Shown here: piece by piece, positions 26,763 through 36,847 of the stretch
How positions within the stretch are numbered: position 1 is the first letter of the stretch
Layout: each line of letters opens with the position of its first letter
NCBI RefSeq assembly: GCF_000471625.1
Contig: NZ_AUSW01000014.1
Span: forward strand, 52,430 to 116,429
DNA: 64,000 nt
From: Psychrobacter aquaticus CMS 56
GTDB lineage: Bacteria; Pseudomonadota; Gammaproteobacteria; Pseudomonadales; Moraxellaceae
Direction: 5' to 3'
Program-made: the position numbers and the translations under genes
The notes under the pieces: model-generated
Database searches by the model: none
The model's input: the letters and a program-made list of their open reading frames with translations, nothing else
Told to the model about the DNA's origin: nothing

Positions 26763-28258
26763 TATACCGTCTCCTTCGCGATGGTAGAGTGTTGTAAATG
26801 ATGGTCGGTATGCTGCTGGAACAGATGCGCAGTCGTGAGCAATTGACTCTCTTGCCAATGTTTACCGATCAATTGCAATCCAATAGGTAGGCCCTCCAAG
26901 GTCAGGCCAACTGGCTGACTGAGAGCAGGTAGACCCGCTAGGTTGACCGCGATGGTATAAACGTCACCCAAGTACATCGTTGCAGGGTCAAGGTTGTCAC
27001 TGAGCTTGTAAGCCGCCGTCGGTGCAGTTGGACTAGCAATCACATCGCAGCTGGCAAACGCTTCATCAAAGTCTTTGACAATTAAGCGGCGTATTTTTTG
27101 TGCTTTAGTATAGTAAGCATCAAAGTAGCCAGCCGAGAGAGCATAAGTTCCCGTCAAGATACGGCGCTGTACTTCAGGGCCAAAGCCTTCAGAACGTGAG
27201 CGTGTGTATAGGTCGATAAGGTCGGTTGGGTTTTCACAGCGATAACCAAAGCGCACACCATCGAAGCGTGACAGGTTGGACGATGCTTCTGCTGGTGCCA
27301 GCATGTAATAAGTTGCAAGTGTGATTTCAGGATCGGTGATATTCACCTCTACAATCGTTGCGCCCAGCTCTTCATATTTTTTCAACGCGGCACATACTGC
27401 TTGCTCAACCTCGGTATCTAGTCCTTTGCTAAAGTATTCCTTAGCGACGCCAATACGCAAGCCGTCGAAGGGTTTATCACCAGCGGCGGCTTCTGCGTCG
27501 TTAAGGTCTTGTATGTAATCAGGCTTCTCGTATTGAATAGACGTCGCATCACGTGGATCGTGACCGATCATTGGCTGCAACAGATACGCACAGTCTTTGG
27601 CACTGCGTCCCATGCTACCTGCTTGGTCAAGACTTGACGCATAAGCAATCATACCAAAGCGTGACACGCGGCCATATGTCGGCTTGATACCTGTCAAACC
27701 ACAAAATGAGGCAGGTTGACGAATAGAGCCGCCAGTATCACTGCCCGTTGCGACAGGGATAAAACCTGCGGCGACAGCGGCGGCACTGCCACCAGATGAG
27801 CCACCAGGGACACGTTCTAGGTTCCAAGGGTTTTGCACCGTGCCATAGTAAGAGCTGCTGTTGTCTGAGCCCATCGCAAACTCATCCATATTGAGCTTGC
27901 CTAAACTAATCATGCCTGCTTTGTCGATATTAGAGACAATAGTAGCGTCATAAGGCGAGACAAAATTATGTAGCATTTTAGAGCCACAAGTGGTCAGCAC
28001 GCCTTGAGTACAAAAGATGTCTTTATGCGCCATCGGTACGCCTAATAACGGGCGCTGATCGCCTTGCTTACGCATCTCATCCGCCGCTTTTGCTTGCGCT
28101 CGTGCGGTCTCAGAGGTATGAGTGATAAAGCTATTGATCTTGCCATCTAGTGCATCGATACGCTTAATATAGTGTTCAGTTAATTCCGCGCTGCTAAACT
28201 GTTTGTCTTGCAGGCCAGTAATCAGCTGCTCGGTACTTAATAAATGAAGTTCAGACAT
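26762..28258 (-). CDS. gatA: Asp/Glu-tRNA amidotransferase subunit A
   Basis: The glutamine amidase that releases ammonia for the transamidation. It carries the amidase-signature triad: Lys in [11 protein letters not shown] (near residue 79), the cis-Ser in [13 protein letters not shown], and nucleophile-loop motifs [14 protein letters not shown] and [16 protein letters not shown]. 498 aa, normal. It follows gatC by 70 bp and is coupled to gatB by TAATG. The presence of GatCAB means the cell makes Gln-tRNA and/or Asn-tRNA at least partly by the indirect route. Confidence 0.97.
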   Translation of the reverse strand: MSELHLLSTEQLITGLQDKQFSSAELTEHYIKRIDALDGKINSFITHTSETARAQAKAADEMRKQGDQRPLLGVPMAHKDIFCTQGVLTTCGSKMLHNFVSPYDATIVSNIDKAGMISLGKLNMDEFAMGSDNSSSYYGTVQNPWNLERVPGGSSGGSAAAVAAGFIPVATGSDTGGSIRQPASFCGLTGIKPTYGRVSRFGMIAYASSLDQAGSMGRSAKDCAYLLQPMIGHDPRDATSIQYEKPDYIQDLNDAEAAAGDKPFDGLRIGVAKEYFSKGLDTEVEQAVCAALKKYEELGATIVEVNITDPEITLATYYMLAPAEASSNLSRFDGVRFGYRCENPTDLIDLYTRSRSEGFGPEVQRRILTGTYALSAGYFDAYYTKAQKIRRLIVKDFDEAFASCDVIASPTAPTAAYKLSDNLDPATMYLGDVYTIAVNLAGLPALSQPVGLTLEGLPIGLQLIGKHWQESQLLTTAHLFQQHTDHHLQHSTIAKETV

Positions 28259-28328
28259 AAGGTGTCGTCCGTCAAAATGTTAATAGCATAAAATAAAATG
28301 AGATAAAGGCAACAATAGCATCGGCAGG

Positions 28329-28643
28329 CTATTCAATCACTTGCGGCACCAGATATAAACCATCTTCGACAGCCGGGGCGACTGACTGATTACGCTCGCG
28401 ATTGATATCGTGGTTGGCGACGTCAGTACGCAACTCTTGGCAAGCTTCGTGGATATTTGCGAGGGGTTTGATGTCTGTGGTATCCACGTTGGATAGGGTG
28501 TGCATAAGCTTTAATACTTTACTGATATCGCCAGCATAGCTATCGGCAGTACTTTCATCGACACCCAAGCGTGCAAGATTGGCAACTTCTAGGATTTCTT
28601 CACGGCTGACAGTGTTGTCAGACGTTGCTGGTTGCTGAGACAT
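28329..28643 (-). CDS. gatC: Asp/Glu-tRNA amidotransferase subunit C
   Basis: Small subunit (104 aa) that wraps around GatA and GatB and stabilises the complex. Seen are the N-terminal EEILEVANLARLGVDE, a central helix pair with ISKVLKLMHTLSNVDTTDIKPLAN, and the C-terminal APAVEDGLYLVPQVIE, all standard for GatC. It is the first gene of gatCAB, preceded by GGAG 7 nt before the ATG. Confidence 0.94.
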   Translation of the reverse strand: MSQQPATSDNTVSREEILEVANLARLGVDESTADSYAGDISKVLKLMHTLSNVDTTDIKPLANIHEACQELRTDVANHDINRERNQSVAPAVEDGLYLVPQVIE

Positions 28644-29239
28644 AGTTTCTCCAGTTAAGGACAGTTTTTGTTAGAGTAGGTGGCTAAGAAAAATAAAATA
28701 CGCAAGTACTAAAATAAAATGGGATATAGAATTGTCTTATTATAAAGCATCTGTCCCAAGTTTACAGAGTGTGACACTCGATTGATGCACAATATCAACC
28801 AAGACAGAAGGATTTGCAAAATTGACCGTATAATTCACGATTGAATCTCAATTGCTCACCCATTACGTTACGAAATACGTTACAGTATGCACCTGCTGTA
28901 AAGCAAAATCATTGTCTGCCTGTAGACTCTTGTTAGTTATTGAATCAAACGATGTTTCATTGAGTTGAATGGTCGTTGCTGCTATTTCAAACTTTGTAAC
29001 AACTTTTAGCGTTTAAGACCAAAATCCTTGCTTACTGATGCAAATATCTGTGTTTTTTTTGAGCTAAATCGGTATAATTTAGCTCAGTTTTACCATTTCA
29101 TCATTATTGCTTAGGTTTGACTTGTTGTGAAGTTTAACTTTCACCACAAGTAGTGTCTATCGACGACCTGCTCAACACTGACGAGTAACGCCTCAGTCAA
29201 TCTCATTCGCTCATTCGTAAGACGCTGGATATATTAGTC
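28644..29239. other. Divergent control region between gatCAB and mreB
   Basis: No gene is seen in 596 bp. The only strong structure is the palindrome at 29060-29086, described separately. Promoters for both divergent operons must lie here. Confidence 0.5.
29060..29086 (+). promoter_or_regulatory. Palindrome enclosing a TATAAT box upstream of mreB
   Basis: TGAGCTAAAT (29060-29069) pairs perfectly with ATTTAGCTCA (29077-29086). A TATAAT at 29073-29078 lies in the loop and right arm. The arrangement suits a promoter whose -10 is covered by a repressor, 154 bp before the mreB start, though a -35 is not clear. Confidence 0.4.
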
Positions 29240-30268
29240 ATGAACCTGTTTGGATTTTTATCAAATAATATCGCTATCGACCTCGGTACTGCGAACACCC
29301 TTATTTTTATTCCTAATAAAGGCGTCGTACTTGACGAGCCTACGGTGGTGGCGCTACGAAGTAATCGCACTCAAAACCCGACCGTTGCTGCTGTCGGTCT
29401 TGATGCCAAGCAAATGCTTGGTCGTACGCCTGCCAATATTACGGCTATTCGCCCACTAAAAGATGGCGTGATTGCTGATTTTGAAGTGACGCAAAAAATG
29501 CTAAAGCACTTTATTGGTAAGGTAAAAGCCAAGCGTTTTATGGCGCAGCCTAACGTAGTGGTTTGTGTTCCTTGTAAGTCTACGCTGGTTGAGCGTAAAG
29601 CGATTCGTGAGGCAGTATCGTCAGCAGGCGCGAGTAAAGTACTATTGTTAGAAGAGCCAATGGCAGCGGCAATCGGTGCGGGCTTACCAGTTCATGAAGC
29701 CAGTGGCTCTATGGTGGTTGATATCGGTGGTGGTACGACTGAGATTGCGGTTATCGCGCTATCTGGTTGCGTCTACGCAGAGTCGATTCGTATCGGTGGT
29801 GATATGTTTGATGAAGCTATTATTACGCATGTACGCCGTACGCATGGTTGTGTCATTGGTGAGACGACGGCTGAGCGTATCAAAAAAGAAGTGGGCTCTG
29901 CCTTAAATGAAGACAGTCAGCTAGAAGTCGAAGTGCGTGGTCGTAGCATGGCAGAAGGTGTGCCAAAAACCTTTATCGTGAAATCAGAAGAAGTGCAAAA
30001 AGCATTGAGCGACCCGTTGAGTGGGATTGTTAGCGCGGTAAAAGCGGCACTCGAGCAAACACCTCCAGAGCTGTCATCAGACATCGCTGAGCGCGGCATC
30101 GTGTTGACTGGCGGCGGTGCGCTATTACGTGATTTAGACAAATTGATTTCGAGAGAGACAGGTTTACCTGTGACTGTCGCTGAAGACCCACTGACTTGTG
30201 TCAGCCGTGGCGGTGGTATCGCGCTTGATTTCATTAACAACAAAAGCCTAAATATGATTTTTGTGTAG
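29240..30268 (+). CDS. mreB: Rod-shape determining protein MreB (bacterial actin)
   Basis: Forms membrane-bound filaments that direct lateral cell-wall synthesis. Actin-fold nucleotide motifs: [13 protein letters not shown] at residues 11-23, the phosphate-2 region [15 protein letters not shown] near 158-172, and the adenosine motif [15 protein letters not shown] near 286-300. The N-terminal [10 protein letters not shown] is the amphipathic membrane-binding helix. 342 aa. First gene of mreBCD; maf and rng follow, the same order as in many gamma-proteobacteria. Its presence argues that the cell has rod or coccobacillary growth. Confidence 0.97.
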   Translation: MNLFGFLSNNIAIDLGTANTLIFIPNKGVVLDEPTVVALRSNRTQNPTVAAVGLDAKQMLGRTPANITAIRPLKDGVIADFEVTQKMLKHFIGKVKAKRFMAQPNVVVCVPCKSTLVERKAIREAVSSAGASKVLLLEEPMAAAIGAGLPVHEASGSMVVDIGGGTTEIAVIALSGCVYAESIRIGGDMFDEAIITHVRRTHGCVIGETTAERIKKEVGSALNEDSQLEVEVRGRSMAEGVPKTFIVKSEEVQKALSDPLSGIVSAVKAALEQTPPELSSDIAERGIVLTGGGALLRDLDKLISRETGLPVTVAEDPLTCVSRGGGIALDFINNKSLNMIFV

Positions 30269-30452
30269 ACTGTTTTGATTTAATACGGACTCAGGCCAAT
30301 AAACCCGTACTAGATTATGATGAGCATAAAATGCCAGCCTAAAAAGATATAAAATTAAAGGTAGCCCGTCGCGCTGCCTTTAATCACATTAGTAAGTGCC
30401 AGAACCCATTATTGGCTATGGATTGTTTTATAACCTCTGAATTAGACGACTT

Positions 30453-31313
30453 ATGACCCCAAGTATTTTTGCGCGCCAGCCATTATCACTTCGTAAGACT
30501 GTTATCGTATTAATAGCAGCCTTGATACTGATGTGGTTCGATAGCAAAAACTCACAATGGTTTAATCCGGTACGCAACACCAGCCATGCAGCCATGCAGC
30601 CTATTTATGAGTTGTCATTGTTACCTAGCTATGCCAAGCATTGGGTGAGTGGCAGCTTGCAATCTAAAGAAGCATTGCGCCGCGAAAACATACAGCTAAA
30701 GTCACAGTTGATTCACGCGCAGGCTAAGCTGCAACAGCAAGACTATATCTTGGCACAAAATGCGCGTCTGCAAGGTATTTTATCAACCACCAAGCCTGAG
30801 CAGTTTGATCTGAATCTAGCACAAGTTATTGGCACAGATACCAATTTGCTCAGACAGATTGTGGTGCTGAATAAAGGCGCGCAAGATGGGGTACAAGTGG
30901 GACAAACGGTCATTGATGAAAAAGGTATTTTGGGACAAATCATTAATGTTTATCCCAATACCAGTCGATTGCTATTGATTACCGATGAACAGCAATCGGT
31001 TGCAGTTACTGTCAAACGTACGGGCCAACGTGCTATCGTGACGGGGCAAGGCATACCAACGTCATTGAGTCTCGATTATGTTTTCAAAACCTCAGACGTG
31101 CGCGTGGGTGATGAGCTGGTATCATCAGGATTGGGTGGCCGTATCCCAGCAGGTTATCGTGTCGGCCGTATCGCCAAGATTGAAGATGTACAGGCCGCTA
31201 ACTTTAGAAGTATAGAAGTGACACCAGCGGCAAACTTTATCGATAATGCTTATGTATTGGTGCTCCAAGATAAGCTAGTGAATAAAAACAACCTTGCTAT
31301 CGCTGAGCGTTGA
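30453..31313 (+). CDS. mreC: Rod-shape determining protein MreC
   Basis: A 286-aa periplasmic protein anchored by one N-terminal helix (about residues 17-32, VIVLIAALILMWF), followed by a coiled coil (about 68-108) and two beta-barrel domains. The text GTDTNLLRQIVVLNKGAQDGVQVGQTVIDEKGILGQI is the MreC core, and SGLGGRIPAGYRVGRI occurs near the end. It links MreB and the PBP2-RodA synthase. It lies 184 bp after mreB, a wider gap than usual. Confidence 0.95.
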   Translation: MTPSIFARQPLSLRKTVIVLIAALILMWFDSKNSQWFNPVRNTSHAAMQPIYELSLLPSYAKHWVSGSLQSKEALRRENIQLKSQLIHAQAKLQQQDYILAQNARLQGILSTTKPEQFDLNLAQVIGTDTNLLRQIVVLNKGAQDGVQVGQTVIDEKGILGQIINVYPNTSRLLLITDEQQSVAVTVKRTGQRAIVTGQGIPTSLSLDYVFKTSDVRVGDELVSSGLGGRIPAGYRVGRIAKIEDVQAANFRSIEVTPAANFIDNAYVLVLQDKLVNKNNLAIAER

Positions 31314-31448
31314 TCAAGTAGTCGCATAGTTATCTAGTAGCAAGCGTAGCAAGCCTATCTACACTTCTTCAGCCACAGCGCTTATCCTATTAATGAATGC
31401 TTAATCATGCTTTAATAGCCGCCGTTAACACTCGCTAAGGTAGTAATC

Positions 31449-31934
31449 ATGTCGTATCCTGACTCTGAGAATGCACCGGTACTTTTGATTGCTACCATTA
31501 TTCTCAGTTTTGTCGTTGCTTCATCACTTAACGTTTATCCACTAAGTCCTAGCATGGCAACATTGCGGCCGATGGTCATGATGATGGTACTGACTTTTTG
31601 GTTGTTATTTCAGCCGCGTTATGTTGGTGTTTTTACGGCATTTACCATTGGTCTTATTGCCGATTTGCTAATGGATACTCACTTGGGACAGCAAGCCTTT
31701 GCTGCCGTGATAGTTGCATTTCTTATCAAAATCACCAGTATTTATGTCAGACAATTAAATACCCTTAGTGCATGGTTAATCGCAAGTTCTGGATTGGTCG
31801 TCTTTCAATTGATTTTATGGATACTACAGATGTTTATCCAAAACGTCTTTATCGGCCAATCCGCCTTATCATTATTGATGAGTATCCTAAGCTGGCCGCT
31901 GGTACTATTTACTTTGCGAAAATTTGTACGTTAA
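31449..31934 (+). CDS. mreD: Rod-shape determining protein MreD
   Basis: A small polytopic inner-membrane protein (161 aa) with about five hydrophobic helices. The conserved segment RPMVMMMVLTFWLLFQPRYVGVFTAFTIGLIADLLMDTHLGQQAFA near residues 40-85 identifies MreD. It completes the MreBCD complex. AAGG upstream of the ATG supports the start. It lies 135 bp after mreC and 124 bp before maf, on the same strand. Confidence 0.92.
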   Translation: MSYPDSENAPVLLIATIILSFVVASSLNVYPLSPSMATLRPMVMMMVLTFWLLFQPRYVGVFTAFTIGLIADLLMDTHLGQQAFAAVIVAFLIKITSIYVRQLNTLSAWLIASSGLVVFQLILWILQMFIQNVFIGQSALSLLMSILSWPLVLFTLRKFVR

Positions 31935-32058
31935 TGATGGATACTGTTATAGCAACAGTTTTTAAAGCAGTTACTGTCATTAACAGCTTACTTTGATTTG
32001 CCCATTTGCAAAATTTTGCAATAAAAAACACCTCAATTTATATACTAAGAGAATAGCG

Positions 32059-32709
32059 ATGGATATTATTTTAGCGTCCAGTTCACCGCGCCGTCGCGAG
32101 TTACTGGCAAGCGCGCAACTGGATTTTAGTACCTTAAATGTGGATATCGATGAAACGCCGTATGATAATGAATCGCCAAAAGACTATATTGAGCGCATGG
32201 TCGCTACCAAAGCAAAAGCAGCGATACAACAGTTAAATGATCTACTTCAAACGAACAAAGACAATTTTTCTGAACCACTTATTGTTTTAACCTCAGACAC
32301 TATTGGAGTGCTACCAGATGGCAGGACGGTGCTCGTAAAACCAATGGACCGCGAACACGCTTATAGCATGTGGCAGCAAATGTCTGACAGTGTCCACGAA
32401 GTGTGGACGGCGGTTCAGGCGACCCAAGTAGCATTACGACCCAAATTGGCTCAGACACCAAACCACAAGCAAACGTTACAAGTTGTCAAACAACAGCAAA
32501 TCACTGAACGCACAGAAGTGACCTTTATTCCGCTGACAGCAGCAATGATGAGTGACTATTGGGACAGTGGCGAACCTGCCGATAAAGCGGGTGGTTATGG
32601 CATTCAAGGTTTGGGTGCTGCTTGGGTTAGCCGTATCAATGGCAGCTATACCAATGTCGTGGGATTGCCTCTGGCGCAGACAGTGGCGTTAATTAAAGAA
32701 ATGAGATAG
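32059..32709 (+). CDS. maf: Maf family nucleotide pyrophosphatase
   Basis: House-cleaning enzyme that hydrolyses non-canonical or dTTP/UTP-type nucleoside triphosphates to monophosphates. Maf signature ILASSSPRRRELL at residues 3-15; then DETP, the catalytic Asp region LTSDTIGVLPDGR, and the C-terminal SGEPADKAGGYGIQGLGAAWVSRINGSYTNVVGLPL. 216 aa from ATG 32059; an upstream extension to 31993 is not conserved. An insertion of about 15 residues with basic content (ALRPKLAQTPNHKQ) is unusual. It lies between mreD and rng as in E. coli yhdE. Confidence 0.94.
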   Translation: MDIILASSSPRRRELLASAQLDFSTLNVDIDETPYDNESPKDYIERMVATKAKAAIQQLNDLLQTNKDNFSEPLIVLTSDTIGVLPDGRTVLVKPMDREHAYSMWQQMSDSVHEVWTAVQATQVALRPKLAQTPNHKQTLQVVKQQQITERTEVTFIPLTAAMMSDYWDSGEPADKAGGYGIQGLGAAWVSRINGSYTNVVGLPLAQTVALIKEMR

Positions 32710-32870
32710 GTGGATGTAGCGGCTATCAGTACATTAGAGACGATTTGCTTATTTTCTGCACATAATGACACGGTAGGATAATGGGCAAGAGCAAGTGGCA
32801 TTTGTTACACTGTCAAGAGAATAGGCGACGAACGCCTCACAAAAAGCTGAGAGATAAGAGAAAAAATATT

Positions 32871-34466
32871 ATGTCCGAAGAGCTGCTGATTAACATTAGT
32901 CCAATGGAATCCCGAGTCGCAGTGTTAGACAACGGTATCTTGGGCGAGATTTATATTGAACGTCATCATAAATTGGGTTTGGTTGGCAATATCTATCTAG
33001 GGACAGTCGTTCGTGTCTTACCTGGTATGCAGGCTGCATTTGTTGATATCGGTCAATCGCGGACAGCATTTCTACATGTCAATGATATGCAACGTGAGCC
33101 TCGTCCAGTATCAGAAAGCAAAAACACAACGACCACCACAGATATTGATAAGAATAGCGAGGCTATAGACGATTTAGTCAAAAATTTAGCGGTCGCACCA
33201 CCTGTGGTTAGTGCACAAAGTACCGAGGTTGTGCCTATTTCCAAAACGCTCATTCAACATCGTCTACACGAAAGCCAGCGTATTTTAGTACAAGTGACCA
33301 AAGATCAGTTGGGTAGTAAAGGGGCTCGCTTAACCACTAATATATCGCTGCCGTCGCGTTATTTGGTTTATTTACCATCGAGTGAACATATCGGCATATC
33401 ACAGCGCATTGATGGGGAAGAGGAGCGCACTCGTTTAAAAACAGAGCTGAGCAGTTTGATGCAGACGGTCAATCTAAAGGGTGGTCTCATTGCTCGTACC
33501 GCCGCAGAGCATGTCTGTGTCGATAAGCTAGAAGAAGATATTTATTACCTATTGCAACTTTGGCGTACCATCTGTGCTCGTCGCCAAGAAATCAACCATC
33601 ATCAAAGCTCAGAGCTCATTTATCAAGAGTTGTCATTGCCGCTGCGTTCCATTCGTGATTTGGTACATTCTGATACCGAAAAAGTCGTTATCGACAATAT
33701 ACAAATTTATGAACAAATAAGATATTTTGCCAAAGAATTTGTTCCGTTTATCTATGATCGAATCGTGCATTATACCGCAGAGCAATCGTTATTTGATGTT
33801 CACCGCGTCGAAGATGACTTGCGTGATGCGCTAAAACGCCGCGTAGACCTAAAGTCGGGTGGTTATCTGATTATTGATCAAACAGAAGCGATGACTACCA
33901 TTGATGTCAATACAGGCTCTTTCGTAGGTGGGCGTTCATTAGAGGACACTGTTTATAAAACCAATCTAGAAGCTACTCATGCCATTGCCCGTCAATTGCG
34001 TCTGCGTAACCTAGGCGGTATTATCATCCTAGACTTTATTGATATGTTGGAGCAACAGCACAAAGACGATGTGCTTGAGAGTCTGCAATCACAGCTGGCA
34101 CAGGATTATGCCAAGACCAAAATCACACAAGTGAGTGAGCTGGGCTTGGTAGAGATGACACGCAAACGCACACGTGAATCTTTAGGGCAGCAACTTTGTG
34201 AACCATGCTCAACGTGTCAAGGGCGCGGCTTTGTAAAGACGGCAGAGACCGTCTGTTTTGAGATATTCCGTGAGATTATGCGCTGTGCTCGCACGTATAA
34301 CTCTCCAAAGAAATTCACCGTCGTCGCTCATGCTGCTGTCATTGATTTATTGTTAACGTCAGAGTCGGATACCGTGGCAGACCTAGAGTACTTACTGGGT
34401 AGAGTGATTACTTTTGATGTTGAAAATTTATATACTCAAGAGCAATATGATATCGTTTTAGACTAA
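32871..34466 (+). CDS. rng: Ribonuclease G
   Basis: RNase E/G family endoribonuclease that trims 16S rRNA and degrades mRNA. An N-terminal S1 domain (about residues 36-160) contains a Thr/Asp-rich, probably unstructured insertion at about 78-125. The catalytic DNase I-like region has MTTIDVNTGSFVGG near 341-354 and LGGIIILDFIDM near 380-391, supplying the paired Mg-binding aspartates. The zinc-link is CEPCSTCQGRG. 531 aa against 489 in E. coli, the difference mainly due to the S1 insertion. ATG 32871 is chosen because MSEELLINISPMESRVA is the family start; the frame open from 32781 is not conserved. Ends the mre-maf-rng cluster. Confidence 0.94.
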   Translation: MSEELLINISPMESRVAVLDNGILGEIYIERHHKLGLVGNIYLGTVVRVLPGMQAAFVDIGQSRTAFLHVNDMQREPRPVSESKNTTTTTDIDKNSEAIDDLVKNLAVAPPVVSAQSTEVVPISKTLIQHRLHESQRILVQVTKDQLGSKGARLTTNISLPSRYLVYLPSSEHIGISQRIDGEEERTRLKTELSSLMQTVNLKGGLIARTAAEHVCVDKLEEDIYYLLQLWRTICARRQEINHHQSSELIYQELSLPLRSIRDLVHSDTEKVVIDNIQIYEQIRYFAKEFVPFIYDRIVHYTAEQSLFDVHRVEDDLRDALKRRVDLKSGGYLIIDQTEAMTTIDVNTGSFVGGRSLEDTVYKTNLEATHAIARQLRLRNLGGIIILDFIDMLEQQHKDDVLESLQSQLAQDYAKTKITQVSELGLVEMTRKRTRESLGQQLCEPCSTCQGRGFVKTAETVCFEIFREIMRCARTYNSPKKFTVVAHAAVIDLLLTSESDTVADLEYLLGRVITFDVENLYTQEQYDIVLD

Positions 34467-34561
34467 TATTTTGCGCCTCATTAATGAGTCTAAATACAGT
34501 TATCATAAGTAAATGAAGTAATATACAGAGACTAATACTTTAAAGCGCTTTTAGATTGCTC

Positions 34562-34589
34562 TTGCAATGCACAAAATACTATGTATAAT
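34562..34589 (+). promoter_or_regulatory. Promoter of the S10 ribosomal operon
   Basis: TTGCAA (34562-34567) and TATAAT (34584-34589) are separated by 16 bp, about 280 bp before rpsJ. This predicts a long 5' leader of about 275 nt containing several hairpins (for example TCTTGC/GCAAGA at 34828-34842), consistent with leader-based control by a ribosomal protein. Confidence 0.6.
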
Positions 34590-34872
34590 ATACACCACTG
34601 AATTATATATGCGCAGCCGACTAAAAAAGCTGGCGCTATTACAGCTAGAGCATCGTTTCTAGCACTATTTCATTATGCCTTTGCTGACATCCATTATAGG
34701 AGAGTCGGCGGGGCTTTAAACTATTTTACTTTTGGCACGCTATAAGTTCGGATAAAGAACTCATTCTGGTTAAGAACAGAAGGCCGCTTTAAGTGAATAT
34801 TTAACCAAACTGCTTTTGATCATGATCTTGCAACGCAAGAATGATGAAAGCACATATTAGGAGCTTGCTGGC

Positions 34873-35184
34873 ATGGCTAACCAGAGAATCCGTATCCGTC
34901 TTAAGTCTTTTGATCATCGTCTGATTGATCAATCTGCACAAGAGATTGTTGATACTGCAAAGCGCACCGGTGCGCAAGTTTGTGGTCCTGTACCGTTGCC
35001 GACTCGCATTGAGCGCTTCAACGTTCTAACTTCACCACACGTTAATAAAGACGCTCGTGACCAGTACGAAATCCGTACTCATAAGCGTATGGTTGATATC
35101 GTTCAGCCTACTGACAAAACTGTGGATGCGCTAATGAAATTAGATTTAGCGGCGGGTGTTGACGTCCAAATTGCTTTGGGTTAA
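34873..35184 (+). CDS. rpsJ: 30S ribosomal protein S10
   Basis: Small-subunit protein of the 30S head that also serves as NusE in transcription antitermination with NusB. 103 aa, the standard length. Family text: [62 protein letters not shown] precedes the ATG. It is the first gene of the S10 operon (rpsJ-rplC-rplD-rplW-rplB-rpsS-rplV-rpsC-rplP-rpmC-rpsQ), with the order seen in nearly all bacteria. Confidence 0.98.
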   Translation: MANQRIRIRLKSFDHRLIDQSAQEIVDTAKRTGAQVCGPVPLPTRIERFNVLTSPHVNKDARDQYEIRTHKRMVDIVQPTDKTVDALMKLDLAAGVDVQIALG

Positions 35185-35233
35185 TGCACATTACACACCC
35201 AACCCATTAATATAAGATATAAAGAGGTCTAAA

Positions 35234-35872
35234 ATGGCGATCGGTTTAGTCGGTAAAAAATGCGGCATGACCCGTGTCTTCACTGAAACAGGTGCATCTA
35301 TCCCTGTGACAGTGGTTGAGATTGATGCAAACCGTATCACTCAAGTGAAAAATACTGATGTAGATGGCTACCAAGCCATCCAAATTACCACAGGTACCCG
35401 TCGTGACAGCCGCGTAACAGCCGCACAAAAAGGTCACTTCGCTAAAGCTGGTGTTAAAGCTGGCCGTGGTGTTTGGGAATTCCGTGCTAATGAGAGCGAT
35501 CTTGAAGGTCGTGAAATTGGTGGCGAAATCCTAGCTGACTTGTTCGAACAAGGTCAGATGGTTGATGTGACAGGAAACAGTAAAGGTAAAGGTTTCCAAG
35601 GTCCTGTAAAGCGTCACAACTTTAGTATGCAAGATGCTACTCATGGTAACTCAGTGTCTCATCGCGCGCATGGTTCAACTGGTCAAAACCAGTCACCAGG
35701 TAAAGTATTCAAAGGCAAAAAGATGGCGGGTCAGATGGGTAACAAACGTGTTACTGTTCAAGGCCTAGAAGTGATTTCGGTTGATGCCGAAAAAGGGTTA
35801 CTTGTCATCAAGGGTGCTATCCCAGGTGCCACCGGTGGCGATGTTATCGTACGTCCGTCAGTCAAAGCCTAA
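35234..35872 (+). CDS. rplC: 50S ribosomal protein L3
   Basis: Early-assembly large-subunit protein whose long loop reaches the peptidyl-transferase centre. 212 aa. Family text: [17 protein letters not shown] at the start and GHRxPGSIGQ-like loop [28 protein letters not shown] near 138-165, which includes the Gln that PrmB methylates. Second gene of the S10 operon, 49 bp after rpsJ. Confidence 0.97.
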   Translation: MAIGLVGKKCGMTRVFTETGASIPVTVVEIDANRITQVKNTDVDGYQAIQITTGTRRDSRVTAAQKGHFAKAGVKAGRGVWEFRANESDLEGREIGGEILADLFEQGQMVDVTGNSKGKGFQGPVKRHNFSMQDATHGNSVSHRAHGSTGQNQSPGKVFKGKKMAGQMGNKRVTVQGLEVISVDAEKGLLVIKGAIPGATGGDVIVRPSVKA

Positions 35873-35886
35873 GCAAGGGGATTAAC

Positions 35887-36489
35887 GTGGATTTAAAAAC
35901 AGTTACAGGTGCGGCGGTTGAGCTTTCTGATACGGCATTTGGTCGTGAATTCAACGAAGCACTAGTGCATCAAGTCGTCACCGCTTATTTAGCTGGTGCT
36001 CGCCAAGGTACACGCGCACAAAAAACCCGTGCCGAAGTTTCTGGCGGTGGTATTAAGCCATGGCGCCAAAAAGGTACTGGTCGCGCTCGTGCGGGTTCTA
36101 TACGTAGCCCAATCTGGCGTTCAGGTGGTCGAGCATTCGCTGCAAAACCACAAGATTGGTCACAGAAAGTAAACCGTAAAATGTATCGCGGTGCGATGCA
36201 GTGTATCCTAGCCGAATTGATTCGCCAAGAGCGTTTGATTTTGGTGGAAGAGTTGAGCGTTTCTGGGCCGAAAACCAAAGAACTGATTGCAAAGCTAAAT
36301 GAGCTTGGTGCACCTCGTGCACTAATCGTTACTAAAGAAGTTGACGAAAACTTATACTTAGCCGCTCGCAACATTCCACATGTCAATGTACTTGGTACAA
36401 GTGAAGTGGATCCAGTGAGCCTGATCGCATTTGATAAAGTGATCATGTCAGTTGAAGCTGCGAAACAATTTGAGGAAGCACTAGCATGA
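35887..36489 (+). CDS. rplD: 50S ribosomal protein L4
   Basis: Large-subunit protein lining the exit tunnel; in enterics it also represses its own operon. 200 aa. Family text: [43 protein letters not shown] near 38-80, the tunnel loop. The start is GTG at 35887, with AAGGGG upstream. The stop overlaps the rplW start by four bases (ATGA). Whether it regulates the S10 leader here is unknown. Confidence 0.97.
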   Translation: MDLKTVTGAAVELSDTAFGREFNEALVHQVVTAYLAGARQGTRAQKTRAEVSGGGIKPWRQKGTGRARAGSIRSPIWRSGGRAFAAKPQDWSQKVNRKMYRGAMQCILAELIRQERLILVEELSVSGPKTKELIAKLNELGAPRALIVTKEVDENLYLAARNIPHVNVLGTSEVDPVSLIAFDKVIMSVEAAKQFEEALA

Positions 36490-36836
36490 ACAACGCAAGA
36501 CTTTATCAGGTCTTAAGAGGGCCTGTATTCTCAGAGAAATCTCAAATGCTTGGCGACTCACTGGGTGTGCAAGTATTTAAAATTGATTCTAATGCTACTA
36601 AGCTTGAAGTCAAAAAAGCAGTTGAGTTGATGTTTGAAGGTGTTGAAGTCACTAAGGTGAACACTTTGAATGTTAAAGGTAAGACAAAGCGTTTTGGTAA
36701 AAGCATCGGCCGTCGTAACGACTATAAAAAAGCCTATGTTACCTTAAAAGCTGGTCAAGATGTACAAATGGCTGATGCTGGTGAAGAGGTCGCAAATACG
36801 ACTGCTTCTACTAGTGAAACAGCGAATAACGAATAA
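36486..36836 (+). CDS. rplW: 50S ribosomal protein L23
   Basis: Large-subunit protein at the tunnel exit, docking site for trigger factor and SRP. 116 aa, about 16 longer than E. coli L23 because of an acidic C-terminal tail after [11 protein letters not shown]. Core text: [13 protein letters not shown] and [26 protein letters not shown]. Translation is probably coupled to rplD through the ATGA overlap. Confidence 0.96.
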   Translation: MNNARLYQVLRGPVFSEKSQMLGDSLGVQVFKIDSNATKLEVKKAVELMFEGVEVTKVNTLNVKGKTKRFGKSIGRRNDYKKAYVTLKAGQDVQMADAGEEVANTTASTSETANNE

Positions 36837-36847
36837 GGATTACACTC

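Noticed and set aside
31934..31996. 20-codon ORF overlapping the mreD stop (TAATG)
   Set aside because: No conserved sequence known to me; a weak hairpin in it suggests non-coding sequence.
35985..36446. Minus-strand 153-codon ORF inside rplD
   Set aside because: Antisense shadow of rplD.
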